Below, piece by piece: positions 1 through 13,933 of a stretch of DNA of 64,000 nucleotides (positions are counted from its first letter, which is position 1; every line of letters begins with the position of its first letter). A model generated the notes under the pieces. That model was not told the DNA's origin. It saw only the letters and a list, made by a program, of their open reading frames with translations, and ran no database searches. Position numbers and translations under genes: made by a program. Source of the DNA: Ichthyophthirius multifiliis (lineage: Eukaryota > Ciliophora > Oligohymenophorea > Hymenostomatida). The stretch lies in contig NW_004087746.1 of assembly GCF_000220395.1 (NCBI RefSeq), forward strand, positions 248,001 to 312,000, written 5' to 3'.

Positions 1-828
1 AATTATATTTACGGCTAATAATTTATTGTTAAATTAAAATATTTAAGAATGATAAATTAAAAAAAATATATATTTTAAAATAAGGTAATATTATAGATAT
101 ATAATAAAAATCAAATATTTTCATTATTTATAAATATTTTTTTATTCTTTATTTAATATAGTGTTTACGCTATATTTATTATTATATAAATTAATTTAAA
201 TCAATAAAACTATAAAACATTTAAGCAAATAATATTAATATAATTTTAAATTATTTATATTAGTTTATTTATCATAACTATTATAATATATATTAGTTAA
301 ATTATATATTAACATATTTTTATTCATAAAAAAATATTTATTATGAATTCTTAAAATTATATATATATATATTGATTATATTTTTTTTATTTTTATTTTT
401 TAACCATAATTAAAATTGAATAATTATAAAATTATTAATATTGCAATCATTATATGCTTAACTAATTTTTCTTTAAATATTTATATATAATTTTTTTTTT
501 ATTTATTAAAATATTAGATAAAATTACATAAATACAATATAAAAAATTAATTCATTAATGTATATTATATAATTTTATTTATATATATATATATATAAAG
601 ATTATATATAAAATATATAATTATTTTTAATTTATATATATTATAATATATATATTTTTTATTGTCTAATAAAATAATAATATATTTAATTATCACAGAA
701 AATGTTTTTATGAAAATTATTCATATAAAAACTAAATAAATTATAAAAAGTAAATAATTTTAAAAACCTAACAAAGATTTAATCAACAAAAAAAATAAAA
801 AATATTAATAATTTTTTTTAAATAAATA
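1..828. other. AT-rich intergenic stretch, no gene seen
   Basis: I see no ORF with coding-like codon use on either strand in the TGA-only code. The stretch is low-complexity A/T with short (AT)n and poly-A/T tracts. It lies upstream of the plus-strand gene starting at 829 and presumably holds its promoter. Confidence 0.5.
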
Positions 829-2235
829 ATGTCAGAAATATAAAATAACAAAAAATACCATATAGTATAGGGAATAGTAGAAAAATCAGCTGATTTTTCT
901 TTAAAAATATACAATAAAGTTGGTTTACATAACATCTATATAGAAGATATGGTTAAATTATTAAATCAATTTTCTGCCCCTTTTATATTTAGAATAACCT
1001 GCCTTTTAGATTCTTAAATAAACTAAACTATATATAATGCCTAATAGACCCAAAAGACTATAATATATTAAACAAATAAGAAGAAATAAGAACTAATCGA
1101 AAAGACTTAATAAACTAAAGATAAATTGTTATAAAAACACTACTCTATTTTGGAAAAGACAAAATAAACTCAATAATAATTAATTGAAAAAAACGAAAAC
1201 ATAAAACATCATTTTTTATAATTAACCCACAATACTAAAAAAGATATTATAGATAGAGCTTTTAGAACTAAAAACTAATTAATAGTAAAGGTAAAGAATT
1301 CCAAAATAGCCCAAAAAGCAGATGATTATGGAAATATTATTATTGATGAAATCGAATAATAGCTAGTATAACTTAAAAAATAACTCGCAAAAACACTAAA
1401 CAATTAATATCTAGAAGAAGAGAAATCCGAATTAGAAGATTAATGTAAGCTTGATTTATACTTAAGAGCTAACAAACTAGGACATAATTTGAATTCTTTA
1501 GGAAAATAGGTTATTGTTTCTTACATGAATTACCTATAATCTTTACCAGTTATTTAATTAGCTCATAAATAATACACAGCTGCTGATGCTAAATTCTTGG
1601 TTGCTAGGGCAAATATTGAATCTTTTATTGATGTTGTTTTTTGCACTGTGCTTACTTAGAATATTATAAATCCAATATTGAGTGTTTTATAGGTATAATA
1701 TAATAAATCAAAAGAAAGTGTAATTATTATTATTTAAAATATTAAAAATTGCAATATTAAATAAATTTTGGCTCTGGCTAAATATAAATATGAGACATTA
1801 TATTAAACTCTTTGTATTTCTTTAAAATAAAATAAACTTTCACTTATTTTTACTAAAGATTTCTATATTAAGAAAAAATCATTTATCTAGAATGATATTA
1901 AGTAATTGATGTTCGATGTTAATAGTATTAGAATTAAGGCTATTGAAAAAGGAATAGATTTATACAAATAATCTCTTGAATAATTTAAAATTAAATTAGA
2001 ATTAGATTTATATAAATAATCTATTTAATAATTTAAAATTAAAAAAATAATAAACTTTGGTGCTTATAAAATGGTTAATGATTTTTTTTTATAAAATAAT
2101 AGAAAAATCTAAAGAAAAAATTATTATAAATATATATATATATATTATTTATTTAAGGAATTTATATATATATATATATATATTTTTATTTATAATCATA
2201 TTTTTTTAATATTAGCTATTTATTTATATATATGA
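829..2235 (+). CDS. Coiled-coil/amphipathic protein of unknown function
   Basis: Open from ATG 829 to TGA 2233 with TAA/TAG read as Gln, giving about 468 aa. The first ~290 residues look like a real protein: a start MSEIQNNKKYHIVQGIVEKS, then a charged K/Q/E helical middle (about residues 70-200) and a more hydrophobic stretch around SYMNYLQSLPVIQLAHKQYT. The layout of N-terminal amphipathic helix, coiled middle and hydrophobic C-terminal part loosely recalls lipid-droplet coat proteins (perilipin or SRPP types), but I cannot show homology. Residues near 375-403 hold a near-duplicate DLYKQS[L/I][E/Q]QFKIK unit (nt about 1957-2040). The last ~45 residues are (IY)n-like and may be non-coding, so the true 3' end or a 3' intron is uncertain. 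Confidence 0.6.
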
Positions 2236-2417
2236 GTTTTATAAAAAAGTATTATATTTTTTATATTTTATTTAATAAAAAAAATTCATAATACTATTTA
2301 TTTTAAAATAAAATAGATAAATCAAATTTCTAATTAAAATAATTATTTTATTTTAAAAAATAAATAAAAAAAAATAATAAATAAATTGATTAAAAATAAA
2401 AAAAATTAAAAAAAAAA

Positions 2418-4601
2418 ATGATTATGGAAACACCTACAATATTAAGATCAGAAAATAAAAAAATTGAATATATAGGAAGATTTAAAGTATTACAAGTATT
2501 AGGATCTGGTTCATTTGGGACTGTGTATAAAGTAGTTACATATAAAGGTTTAGAATTTGCTTTAAAATAAATACACAACAAGAAATTAAAAAAACTAATG
2601 TTAGCTGAAATTAATGCTTTAAAAAGTGTATAGTCGAAATACATAGTAGGATATCATGAATATTTTTATGATAAATAAAATATACCATGCATTGTAATGG
2701 AGTTATGTGAAGGAGGTACATTAAATGATTATATGAAAAAGTTTCCATATAATTGTATCCCCGAGAAATAAGCAATGATGATTTTTGTAAAAATATTAAT
2801 AGGTATGAAGGCTATTTAGAGGGCTAAATTAATACATAGAGATATAAAATTATAAAACATAATGATGGATAAATATAATTAACCAAAAATAGGAGATTTT
2901 GGACTTGCAACTCACACAGATAAAAAATAAGAATAAAATGCAGGAACTCCAATATATATGGCTCCGGAAATTTTAATGGGAGCAACTTATGATTAATAAG
3001 TAGATATTTGGAGTTTAGGTGTTCTTTTATTTATTATGCTATTTAATGATTTCCCTTTTGCAGAAAATAATGATTATTCTTAATTATAAAAGATAAATAA
3101 ATTATGTGAACCTTGTTTTAGTTTTAATTCATTAAAAAAGACAAAGTACTAAAATATATAGAAATAATTAGAAGATATTTTTGAGTAAATATTTGTTATA
3201 AACCCTGAGAAAAGAATTCGTTTGGAATAGCTTATAGAAATGGAGTTTGTGAAAAAATACGATGTTAATAATGAATTGTGTGAAAAAGAAGAATAACAAA
3301 AATAAGATACTTAATAAAAATAGAAAATATTTAAAACTTTAGAAAGTTATCAACTAGAATCACCTAGCAATAAATTGATGTTTTAAAGAGTTTCAAATTC
3401 TCAAATTTCTAATGAAAATAATAATAAAAAAAAATAAAAAGATAATAATATATATGAAATTCATCTTTTGCCCTATAATTAATTTCTTAATAGAGCAAAT
3501 CTACTTATTGATCTCTATTAAATATTATAAAACAAAGAGGAGTTCATTTCTTGGCTTAATTTTAATGAATATCAATTATAAATTGTGTAATATTATATAG
3601 CTTCCGCTATTTTTTTCAGTTTTTAAGCTTTGAATAAAATTCTTGATGAAAGAGAAAATATTAATGGTTTTGAAAATTGGTCTTCTTTTGTTTTCAGTAA
3701 ATCTTATTTAAGTCTTTTTGGATAAGTTTAAATTGGTTAAGAAATTTGGTTTGAAAAAGTAGACTTTCATTACCAGGAATATTCAAAAATAACTTCTTAA
3801 ACTGAATTCAAGATTATGAATGACATAAATATCAATATTGATAAAAATTGTAATGAAATCCCAGGAATTACAGATGTAAAATAGGGTGTAGTTCCACCTC
3901 AATAGATTATAGTCCCATAAGAATTCTCTCTTTGTGAACCTAAATTAACAAAAGGGTTAAAAATATATTTAAGGGCAGTACTTTTGACTGTTTATTCAAA
4001 ATTATAAGCCTCTTCAAATTAAAAATAATCATCTGTTTCTTCAATGTCAAGCTTTAATAATATAAGAGAAAATAATTAGATAAGTATTTCTAACATTTAA
4101 TAATAACAAAATAAAACTATTAAAAATGAACTTAACATGAGTAGAAATAATTTCAATAGGAAAAATTCTCCTACAAAAAATATTAATAATAATAATAATT
4201 TAAGTAATAGTGTTTTTATAAATAATTTATAATAATTATAATAGTAAAGTTCTAAATAAAATACAAATAATTTATATTAGAAATCAAAAGAAAAAAATAA
4301 TTATAATGAATAATTGAATTAAATTGAAAATTAAATTAATCTAAAAAAATAAAGATATTCATTCAAATTTTTACTTTGTAGTGTTGTTAGTCATATAATA
4401 TCTTTAAAAACTAGTTGTGTGGAATTAGATGAATTTAAAAAATATTTATAAACAAATAAATATAATGAAGAAGAAAAAATATTTAATATTTTTTTAAAAT
4501 GGCTTGATGAAATTTAATAAGATAGTATTAAAAATTAAATTTAAATTATATTTAATAAATATTTGCCTAAAATAGACTAAAATAATATGGAGTTTTTTTG
4601 A
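2418..4601 (+). CDS. Serine/threonine protein kinase, ULK/Atg1-like
   Basis: Intronless ORF of 727 aa, ATG 2418 to TGA 4599. The kinase domain fills about residues 22-275: Gly loop [10 protein letters not shown] from residue 29, ATP lysine K50 in FALKQ, catalytic HRDIKLQN with D142, DFG with D160, and an APE loop in [11 protein letters not shown]. All catalytic residues are present, so it should be active. A C-terminal helical region after an N/Q-rich linker (around [18 protein letters not shown]) is what Unc-51/ULK family members carry for partner and membrane binding. The family assignment rests on domain order and on the QKMIHRDIKLQN-type loop; a generic ciliate-expanded kinase is possible. 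It converges on the minus-strand gene ending at 4773, 171 nt away. Several minus-strand standard-code ORFs here are shadows. Confidence 0.85.
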
Positions 4602-4772
4602 TATATGAAAAAATATTTAAAAAATAAAATAACTAAAAAATATTATATTAAAACAAAATTTATAATTATTTAAAAAAAAAGTATATATGTAAAGATTTTA
4701 ATGTTTTTTCAAATAATAAATTTTATAATTAATTGTAAGAAAATATAATAAAATAATGCAAATATAAATAAT

Positions 4773-7606
4773 TCATTTTAATGCATTTAGATGTCTTAAT
4801 TAATTTTTAATATTTGATATATCTTATTAATAATTATTAAATTAATTTTCTAAATCTTGTTTTTTAGCTATTAAAATACTGCTCTTTTTTTTAATTTCTT
4901 CAACTTTTCTTAATTCACTTTCAACCTTATAATAAAAAAAATATAAATATAATAAAATTAATAATAATAATAATAAATTATATTATAATAATAATAATAA
5001 AAATATTAAAAAATAATAAAATATATTAATTTATATCATATATAATTTTAATTATAGTAAGTTACAATTTGTTTATTTTATAGTAATTAATTAAGTTGTT
5101 AATCCAATTATTTTATAGTTTATTAATTTGCAAGATAATTATATTAGTTTCGTGATGTAACACATAAGGGTATATGTTCTTAATTTTGTAATTTTCTTTT
5201 ACCTTCTTCTAAATTATTGCAAAATTTATCATATAAGTCAGCAACATTACTTTAATTATATTAATTAGTTTATTTTATGCTTTATGATGACATAAATCTA
5301 TTTTAAACATTGTTTTAAGATAATTCATTTTTTTTTTTTTTATTTTCTGGAGTATATAAATTCTAAAGTTTTTAAACACTATTATTATCTTTTAATTTAT
5401 TTTTAAGTTCTTAATTTTCAATTAATAATTATTTAGTTTATATTGCTTATAAATTATATTAATTATTTTAATAATTTTACTATTTAGTAATAGAATTATA
5501 TTCTGATTATTAATTTTATTAAATTGTTGATATTTATTCCCTTAAAATATTATTTTTTTCAATTTCATTCTAATAATAAAAATAAAAAATTATATATTAT
5601 ATATATATATATATATATTATTTATATTTTATATTTTCAAAATTTTTATAATTTTTTTTATATTTTTAATATATATTATATTATATTATTTTTAATCTTT
5701 TTTTAAATTACATTTAATTAATTTTATATCTATTTAAGTAAAATTTTTAAATCATTTATTTCATTACATTATTTAAAATTTATTTATTAATTTTTTTTTT
5801 TGAATTTTTACTAACATTATTATTATTTTTATCATCAGAATTTATATTTATTTTATCATTGTTTTTTATTTCATTATTATATTAAAATTATATTTATAAT
5901 TTATCTATTTTTTATTTATGGATTTAAATTTCTTAGAATAATACTTAATTGTCTTTATTTAAACCATTAATTTTATTATTTAAAGACTTTATTATTATAT
6001 TTTATCTATCTTAATCTTATTCTAAATTTATCTTATTATTATTTACTTCATCGAAATTATTTTATAACTTTCTAAATTTATTTTATATATTTTATATTTC
6101 AAGTCTGTAATTTTCATTTTATTATATTAATTATTTAATTTCATTATTTTTATCTTATATTTCTTATATCTTACTATTTAATTCTTCCTAATACTATTAT
6201 ATAAATTATTAATATTATTAGTTTTGCATTTTTTATTAATTTTCGCAATTTATTTCTTATATTAATCTACTTCTTAATATTTCTAAATCTTGTCTTAAAT
6301 TATGATTTTTTATTTTTTCTTATTCAAGTAAATCTTATAAATAAAAATTATTTTAAGTTTAAGATGATTACAATCCAATATTATTTCCATATAGATTTTC
6401 GTTAGTTTTTTATAATTTGTTTTAACTTTGTTATTAACTAATGAATGTACCATGAAATTCTTTACAAAAATCATTAGATTATTATAATAAAACTTAATAA
6501 TCTTTTTATTGTAAAGAAAGAAATTATTATTTTTGTTCTATTTATTATTTTTATTCTTCTTATTTTTATTGTTATTGATATTTTTAATGTTATTCTAATT
6601 CTTATTCTTATTCCAATTCATGATCTTAATCTTAATCTTAATATTAATCCTAATCTTATTCTTAATCTTATTCTTATTCTTATTCTTATTCTTATTCTTA
6701 TTCTTATTCTTATTCTTAATCTTATACTTATTCATACTCTTAATCTTAATCTTAATATTAATCTTAATCTTAATCTTATTCTTAATCTTATTATAATTAT
6801 AATTATTATTCGTATTTTTATTCTTATTATTATTATACTTATTATTATTATATATATTATTATTATTTTTATTGTTTTAAAAATTTCTAATTTTATTGAT
6901 TAAAATATATATTGTTATTATATTTAGCGCTTTAACTTATTTCTTTTTTTATTTTAAAGTTAATATCTTATGATTTTTAAAATTTTTATATTACTTCTTA
7001 ATTATTATTAATTTAACTTTTATTTAATTTATTTAATATTTATTATTAAAATTGATTTTATTAATTAAAAATATGATTGCTAATTAAAGAATCATTGTTT
7101 TATGTTTTTAATTCTTAATCTTATTAATATTAGAAAGAACTTTCATTTAAATTCTCTCCATTTAAGTATTTTTAGAAATAATCAGAATATTTTATAAATT
7201 CAATATTTTATTTAAATTCTTTACTTATTTCATCTAATGCGTCTTAATTTGAATATAAAAAAATAATAAATAAATATAATAATATAAATATATATATATA
7301 TATATTTATATATAAATATATATTTTTTTATTTTTTATTTTTACTATCACTTATTGTTGAAGATTATTTAGATATTAAATAATCATTATTATTTATAACT
7401 TTTTGCTTGTTTTCTTATATGCTATTTTTAATACTGTTAAGAAATAATTATTTTTAATTATTATATATTTATTAATATTTTATATCTATTGAATCTTCTT
7501 GATTTGATAATGAAAATTCATCTTAATACTAATAGTGTTTTTTTTAATTATCATTTTATGCTAGATAATGTTGTTAAATTAATATATTATTATTCTATTA
7601 ATCCAT
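4773..7606 (-). CDS. Gln-rich coiled-coil protein with QE/QD tract
   Basis: Four exons: 7606-7345, 7242-5768, 5569-5066 and 4925-4773, with GT-AG introns of 102, 198 and 140 nt. The exon lengths sum to 2394 nt, giving 797 aa; start ATG at 7606, TGA at 4775. Gln is mostly TAA, so the protein is extremely Q-rich. Residues about 250-330 are an almost pure QE/QD dipeptide run (nt 6600-6800), followed by N/K/Q-rich coiled coil. The C-terminal ~200 residues are more ordinary and probably the conserved part, with LYDKFCNNLEEGKRKLQNQ followed by heptad-like LDQQLNQLLQNKQ and VESELRKVEEIKKKSS. I do not recognise the family; a cytoskeletal or ciliary scaffold would be a guess. Splice sites were chosen because they restore one continuous frame. 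Confidence 0.7.
6596..6800 (-). repeat. Hexanucleotide tract encoding (Gln-Glu/Asp)n
   Basis: Tandem TAAGAA/TAAGAT units on the minus strand, in frame inside the Q-rich coiled-coil gene. Unit variants (GAA, GAT, TAT, GTA) are interspersed, which suggests an old, partly diverged microsatellite kept in frame. Confidence 0.9.
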
Positions 7607-8081
7607 ATAGTATATTTAAAAAAATTATTTTTTTATTTTTATTTAAAATATTCAAAACTATTTTAATTTAAATATTAAATAATATAATTTTAATTTATTA
7701 TTCAATAAATAAATTTTTCATTATATTTAGATAATTTATAAACTAAAAATATAATCTAATAATTTATTTTATAATTATATCATAACTAAAATTTAAATAA
7801 TAAATAAATTATTTTTATTTTCTTTTAGTTTTTTATTAATAATTTAATTTATTTTTAAAATTTAATCTTATTTTATTTTTTTTATAAATATATAAATAAT
7901 ATATTAATACTTCATAAATTTAAATAATTATATATATTTTATATATAAAAGGACAAATAAAAAATACTTTATATTTATTTATAAATATAGATTTATTAAA
8001 AAAAATCAAAAATCTTAATATTTTTTATATATTAAAAATATTCAATGGCCATTATAATTATTTATTATATATTTAAAACTC
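7607..8081. other. AT-rich intergenic
   Basis: 475 nt between two minus-strand genes. No coding signal was seen. It is the upstream region of the Q-rich gene starting at 7606 and the 3' flank of the gene ending at 8082. Confidence 0.5.
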
Positions 8082-10054
8082 TCATTTTTTTTCAGCAACT
8101 TAACTTTAACATAAACTATCTCTTGAAGCCTAAGTGTTATTTAGTGTTTTGTTTCCTTATAAATTAGTCATTTTTTGAGAATTAATAAAATTCTAATTAT
8201 TATTTTAATTTAAAATATTATTTTATAATTATAATTATATTAAATTGTTGTCCATAATATTATTATTTAATTCTGAATATTTTCTTTCTATTTAAGAATA
8301 TTTACTTTCTCTACTTAATTTATTATTTTACGAATCTAAGTAATTAACCTAATCAAATTTTTATTTAATATTATTTATCAACTGTTAGTTATTTCTTTCT
8401 TAAGCAAACATATAATCCTATTTATTTTTTTGAGCTTCTATAATTTATTTTTATCTAAAATACCTTGCACTTTCGACTTCTTATACTCTTTGTTTTTCCG
8501 AATTAGCATATTTACACTACTAATCTTAAACTTCTATTTATTTTCTTTTTCTATTGAAGCTAAATAATCTGCTTCAGTATTATATTTAACTGCTGTATGA
8601 TTTGCAGCTACAATTTCAGCATTTTTAGAACGGAGAATTTTCTCTAATACTTAGCTATTATTTTCGAGCAATTCTTATTCTTTATAATACGATAATTTCA
8701 AGGTTTTTAAAGCATTAATAATTTCTTAATCTTTTTTTTATTCATATATGGAATTAAAGCTTTATTTTATATTTATATAGTTTTATTATTTTTCTAGACT
8801 TTTAGATAGATAGATTTTTGCTTCTTATGCTTTCTAAACTTCTAATTTTTATTTCTAAACGAATTATTCAGCTAAGGATAATTAATATTCTTTTTAAAGT
8901 AATAAAGAATTTATTTCATTTATATTTTGTTAATATTTATCACTTATATTCTTATGGGATCTTTTAATAATATCTATTTAATCATTATATTCATCGTCTA
9001 TTTGAGGTAATTCTTATTCTTTTAAAATTTAAGTAGTTTCACATTATTAACGTTAGCTTTCTGCTTATTCTTTTAGATCTTTTCTTTGTATTTCTATTTC
9101 TTATGTTGCTTGAGCTATGTTTTACGTCAATTAATTTTATTAATTATTTATTATTTCTTACTGTAACTTATTTTTTTTATTTTTTTTTATGTTTTTTAAA
9201 TTTGATAAATTAATAACTTCTTTATGCTAGTTTGTAGTTTATATTGTATTTTAGTATTTATTTTGTAAGCCTTAAGTTTCTTTTTAATTTATTTATATAT
9301 CTTGTATTTGTTACAAATTTTTTTCTTTGATCTTTTAATCGATTGATTAATTAAGATATTATGTGTTAAGTTTTAATTAACTTTCTTAAAGAAAAGGAAA
9401 AGATCCGTTCTTTTGGTTTTCTTATTCTTCATTGGTATAATTAAGAAAATCGGTTTTAAATTTAGAAAAATCAAATTCTTACTATGTTTACTAGCTTTAA
9501 ATAGATTATAAATTGTAAATATGATTAGGAATTTCTTTTAAAAAAAAAATAAAGGAAATTTATTTTTTATAAAATTTTAGTATATATAAATATATAAATA
9601 TATATATATTTATATTCATATTTATTGTTTATTTACTTAAATTTTTATTAATTTTTTCCAATTCATTTACTTCGTATTATTTATTATCTATATCAGACAT
9701 TAAAAGTAAAATTTAAGTCTCATAATTTTTTAGTTATTAATTTTATACTGTTTAAATTGTTGGTATCTCTAGTTTTAAATTATTTAATTAAATTTACCAT
9801 TCTTAAGTTTCTATTTTTTTTTATTAATATTAGTTATTTAAAGATTATATTTCTAAAGCTAATAAATCAATGTCGTCATATTTTTTTGCTTAATAGTAAG
9901 TGCTTAATAATTCTGTACATCTTTTGTTTTTATTTTATTATATTTTTTCATTAACTTCAGTTTAAAGTGCTTAAGATTTTAATATTTATAGGTCTGCTAA
10001 ATATTAATTATCAATATAATTATTAAGAACTTTATTACAATCTGTTATTTACAT
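8082..10054 (-). CDS. Coiled-coil protein, ~620 aa, one frame discontinuity
   Basis: Exon 1 10054-9637 (starts MQITDCNKVLNNYIDNQYLA), intron 9535-9636 (102 nt, GT-AG), exon 2 to TGA at 8084. Nearly the whole protein is charged coiled coil rich in Q, E, K and I, with no recognised domain; the C-terminus ends in NNTQASRDSLCQSQVAEKK. Near 8541-8550, inside a run of A-rich codons, the frame must slip by one base: upstream reads ADYLASIEKENK and downstream KQIEVQDQQCKYANSEKQ, both clearly coding. One additional A in the run would make the gene continuous. This matches similar sites elsewhere in the window and is more likely a homopolymer undercall than a true break. Function unknown; long Q-rich coiled coils in ciliates are often axonemal or basal-body proteins, which is only an inference here. 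Confidence 0.6.
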
Positions 10055-12160
10055 TTTAATTTTAATTTTTTATTTATTTTTTAAATTATTTCTGTTTTAT
10101 TTATTTTTGTTTTATTTAATAACCACATAAATATTTTTTTTATACAATATAAATGAAATTTATTTATTGTAATTTTTTATATAAAAATATTTTAATATTA
10201 ATTTACAAAATTTATTTAATAATTTATAATATAAACTAAAATCTCTTTAATTATTTAAATATAAAAAATTAATTAATTAATTAATTTTTTAAAATATTAT
10301 AAATGATATTTTTATTTTAATAAATATTTTTAAACAAGTGTTATTTTAATATAAAGTATAATAAAATATATAACTATTATTAAATATATAAATGAAATTT
10401 TAAAAATTTGCCTTCATTATTGTTAAGTTCAAATAATAAATAAAAAAAATATATTTTAAATTAAAAATAAATTACAAATATTCAAAAATGAAAATTAAAA
10501 CAAAATAAATAATTTAAAAAGATTGAATAAATATAATTAAAAAATATGCAAAAAAATTTAATCTATATTTAAAATAAATTAATTTTTATAAAAAAATGTT
10601 CGAAAATAGTTTTATTATTTATATATATAAAAATTATTAAAATTAAATTAAAAATTATTAAAATTTTAATATTGAATTAAAAAAAATTTTATATTTAAAA
10701 ATATCTAAAATATAATTATTAAAAATAAAATTAATTAGATATATATAAATATAAAACAATTTTTAAAAATAACATTAAAATAAAAATTATATTTGATTTT
10801 AAAAATTTATATAAAAAAAAAATATGTTTTATTTTAAAAAAATATAAATATATATTAAAATATAAAAATATTTATTAATATTTTTTTAACATATATATAA
10901 TTAAATATATATATTAATATTCACCAATTTTTTTAAATTATTATAAATAAAAACAAAAAATATATATTATATAAATTATTTTTATTTCATATAAAAATTT
11001 TACACGCAATATAATTTATTTAAATTTGTTTTATATATTTTTATAATTATTAAATTTTTTTTATTATTTATATAACAAATATTAATTTCTTTTTTTTTTA
11101 ATTATAATTTAATAATAACGCTTAATATTTTAAAATATATCCCTAATTACTATTATGTATGTTCTATATGATATTTTAATCTTGAAGTCAGAAATAATAT
11201 TCAAAAAATAAAAAAAAAAAACCTTTTTAGAAATTGCAACAATTTAATGAAAATTATCATAACTAAAAATTTTTAATAACTTGAAAGTATAAGATACTAT
11301 ATAAAAATTTAAAAATATAAATTAATAGATGAAAGATGAAATTAATGTAAAATTTTATAAAAAAAATATATTATTCCATATGAAATTAAATAAAAAAGGT
11401 AATTTTAATGTATTAGAGTAACAATAATTAAAATCTAGAATGAAAATTAAATTTCAAAATATAATTGTTCATTTAAAAATAAATTTAATCAAATTTTAAA
11501 TTAAAATATATTAGAATTCATTAAAAACTTTAAAACATATAGGTTTAATAAAATATTTTATATTATGTGAAAAGAAAATTTTTTATAATAGAATAAATAT
11601 TTATATATATATATATATAATAAAAATATATATATTATTATATATAATTACATATATTTTTTATTTTTTATTAGTTTTAATCATTTTATTTTTATTTTTC
11701 CTTTTAAAAATTATTTATATTTTATACTTTATTTATTAATACTTTTTATATATCTTTTTAATTATATCATCTACATAAATTTATATTCAATATCTTTAAT
11801 ATTGTTTATTTTAAAATTTATATTAAAATATCTTAAATATCTTTTATATAATTAAAATAATATAAATTTTATTTAAAATAAATATCCTATTATTTTTTAA
11901 TAAATATATAAATCAATATTTTATAAATTTTTAAATTATTTTCTTATTTTTTAATATTTTTTTTTTTATTATTCTGTTAAAAATTTCTATATTATTTTCT
12001 ATTTTAAAAAAAGAAAATTTTTTATTTTATGTTTATATTTTTAAAATAATAAGAAAAATATTTTTCTTAAAAAAGTAAATAACTTATTTTCATATATTAT
12101 AGTTTAAATTTTTAAACGCTAATAATATATTTAAAACTCTGTATATAAGAATTAATAGTA
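10055..12160. other. Long AT-rich region with a weak possible coding fragment
   Basis: About 2.1 kb of very AT-rich DNA. The only stretch that reads at all like protein is on the plus strand from an ATG at 11329 for about 85 codons (MKDEINVKFYKKNILFHMKL...), after which it runs into (AT)n sequence. It has no clear end and no family match, so I do not call it a gene. The rest shows only A/T tracts and short (AT)n. Confidence 0.4.
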
Positions 12161-12169
12161 GATTATTTT

Positions 12170-13665
12170 TAATTATACAAAATAAATAGAAAAACGAAAA
12201 CTAATAGAAATGAAAAATAAAATGTAAATGAAAATGTAAATTTAAATGTAAACGAAAATGATAGTTTAAATTTATAATTCTTTATAACTTCAATAAATAT
12301 ATAAAATATACTTCTAATTAATAAAAATTATTTTTATAAACAAAATATTTCGTAAAATACATAATAATAAAATATTAAACACACAATCTAAGCCTAAAAA
12401 AATACTAAACTTTAATATTTAGAATTGTGCATACGAATATTAGTTTAAAGTAAAATTAAATAAATTTATATAATAAAATTAAAGCTAAAACTACTTTCTA
12501 TTTAGTAACTTATAGTATTCTGTATTATAAAAAGAAATTAAAAAAAATCTAAAAGTTTGCATTACGTATGGAACTTTTGATTTTAGAGTTCTAAACTTAT
12601 AATACAATTATTAGTACCATTTACTTTATTTTTTATTCTGAAAAACTTACAAAATAATGAAAAAGTTTTATTTCTTCAATACTTATGAATAGGATTTACC
12701 TTATTCGAACTAAACATATAAACTATTTGATTATTTTCTTAACTAAAATAAACCAAAAAACATTAAGGCATTCATATTTAATTTCTTGAGATTTTAAAGT
12801 ATCTTTTTCTTACTATAAACATTATAACTTTAAACTAGATAATTATTTATAAAGCATAAATAAATACGTGTAAGAATAAATGTTAACCAGGTGTAATGAC
12901 TTAATTCTATTTTAGGATTTAAGCCTTCTCTTCTAGAAATTTATTCTTATTTATGTTTATAATTGAAATAGAAAATATTTAAGTGATCCAAATATCTAAA
13001 ATGGAAATGTTCGCGGATTATACTATAAAGTTCTTATATCTGCAAAAAGTTATATTAAGGAAAATAAAATATGATTAATAATAAATAAAATAAGGCATTT
13101 TTAACAATTTAATTAACGAATATGAATTTAATGACTATATATTTTACTTTTACTTATTTTCTTAATAAATTTAATAATTAAAGTGCTAAAAACTATTTTA
13201 AAAAAACTGATTATATATTTTTAATAGCTAGATATATGGTGTTTTTAAGAAATAAAACTTGATTCTGGAAGAATTCTCCTTCAAAATGAGGACATTGTAA
13301 CTTTTAAGTTAATACAAATATATTCTTCTGAAGCCTTAGTACGAGACATTAATGGAAATTTACTTGCATTAATTTATGGAAATTATAATCCTATTTTTCC
13401 TAAAGGCATTTTCTTAGACGCTTAGGATAAATTATTAATTAATATAAAAATTAAAGATAATCTTAAATAAGAAGATAATGATACTTAAGATATAATATTA
13501 AAAATACTCATTCTTAATTATCTTAATTAAGAAACAAATAAAAATGTAAAATAATAAGCAAAAAAGCAATAGTAGATTCGAAGATAGATGATAATTAAGA
13601 TCTTATATAAGGAAAAAATAGCTGAATTACAGGAAAATATAATGAAAAATCAAAAAAATATATGA
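12170..13665 (+). pseudogene. Broken or badly interrupted gene, family unknown
   Basis: Protein-like stretches appear on the plus strand in different frames: an N-rich start near 12180, a block near 12655 (MKKFYFFNTYEQDLPYSNQT), a block near 12990 (NGNVRGLYYKVLISAKSYIK) and the longest, best one at about 13200-13660 (SEALVRDINGNLLALIYGN, then a Q/K-rich tail). The frame changes about three times and no simple set of introns joins the blocks. Local G+C is slightly above the flanks, as in real exons here. It may be a decayed gene or a live one with assembly errors. I see no motif that identifies it. Confidence 0.4.
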
Positions 13666-13933
13666 AAAATTAAAAAAAAAGAATTTGTAAAGATTAAATA
13701 ATCCTTAATAAAAGGCCAAAAGTATAAACAAAAATAATAAATTTTTAAGAATTAAATAAAACAATATAAATTGGTATACCTTATCTTAAATAAGCATACA
13801 AATATATATAAAAATATATTAATGATATATTTATTAAAATCAAAAATATTTTTTTTTAAATAATATATCTATTTCATTAAAAAAAAATCTATAATTCAAC
13901 ATAAAAGAATTTACAAAAAAAGCATAAAAATAT

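Noticed and set aside
829-2235. Assigning the first gene as a perilipin or rubber-elongation-factor homologue
   Set aside because: Only the general layout is similar; I cannot point to conserved motifs, so it is left as unknown.
5326-5343. Apparent frame break at a T14 run in the Q-rich gene 4773-7606
   Set aside because: Careful counting shows that the 14 A on the coding strand keep NKKKKNELS in frame; there is no break.
8541-8551. Euplotes-type +1 frameshift at an AAA-TAR site
   Set aside because: Here TAR is Gln and the required change is the opposite phase (one missing base), so the Euplotes mechanism does not fit.
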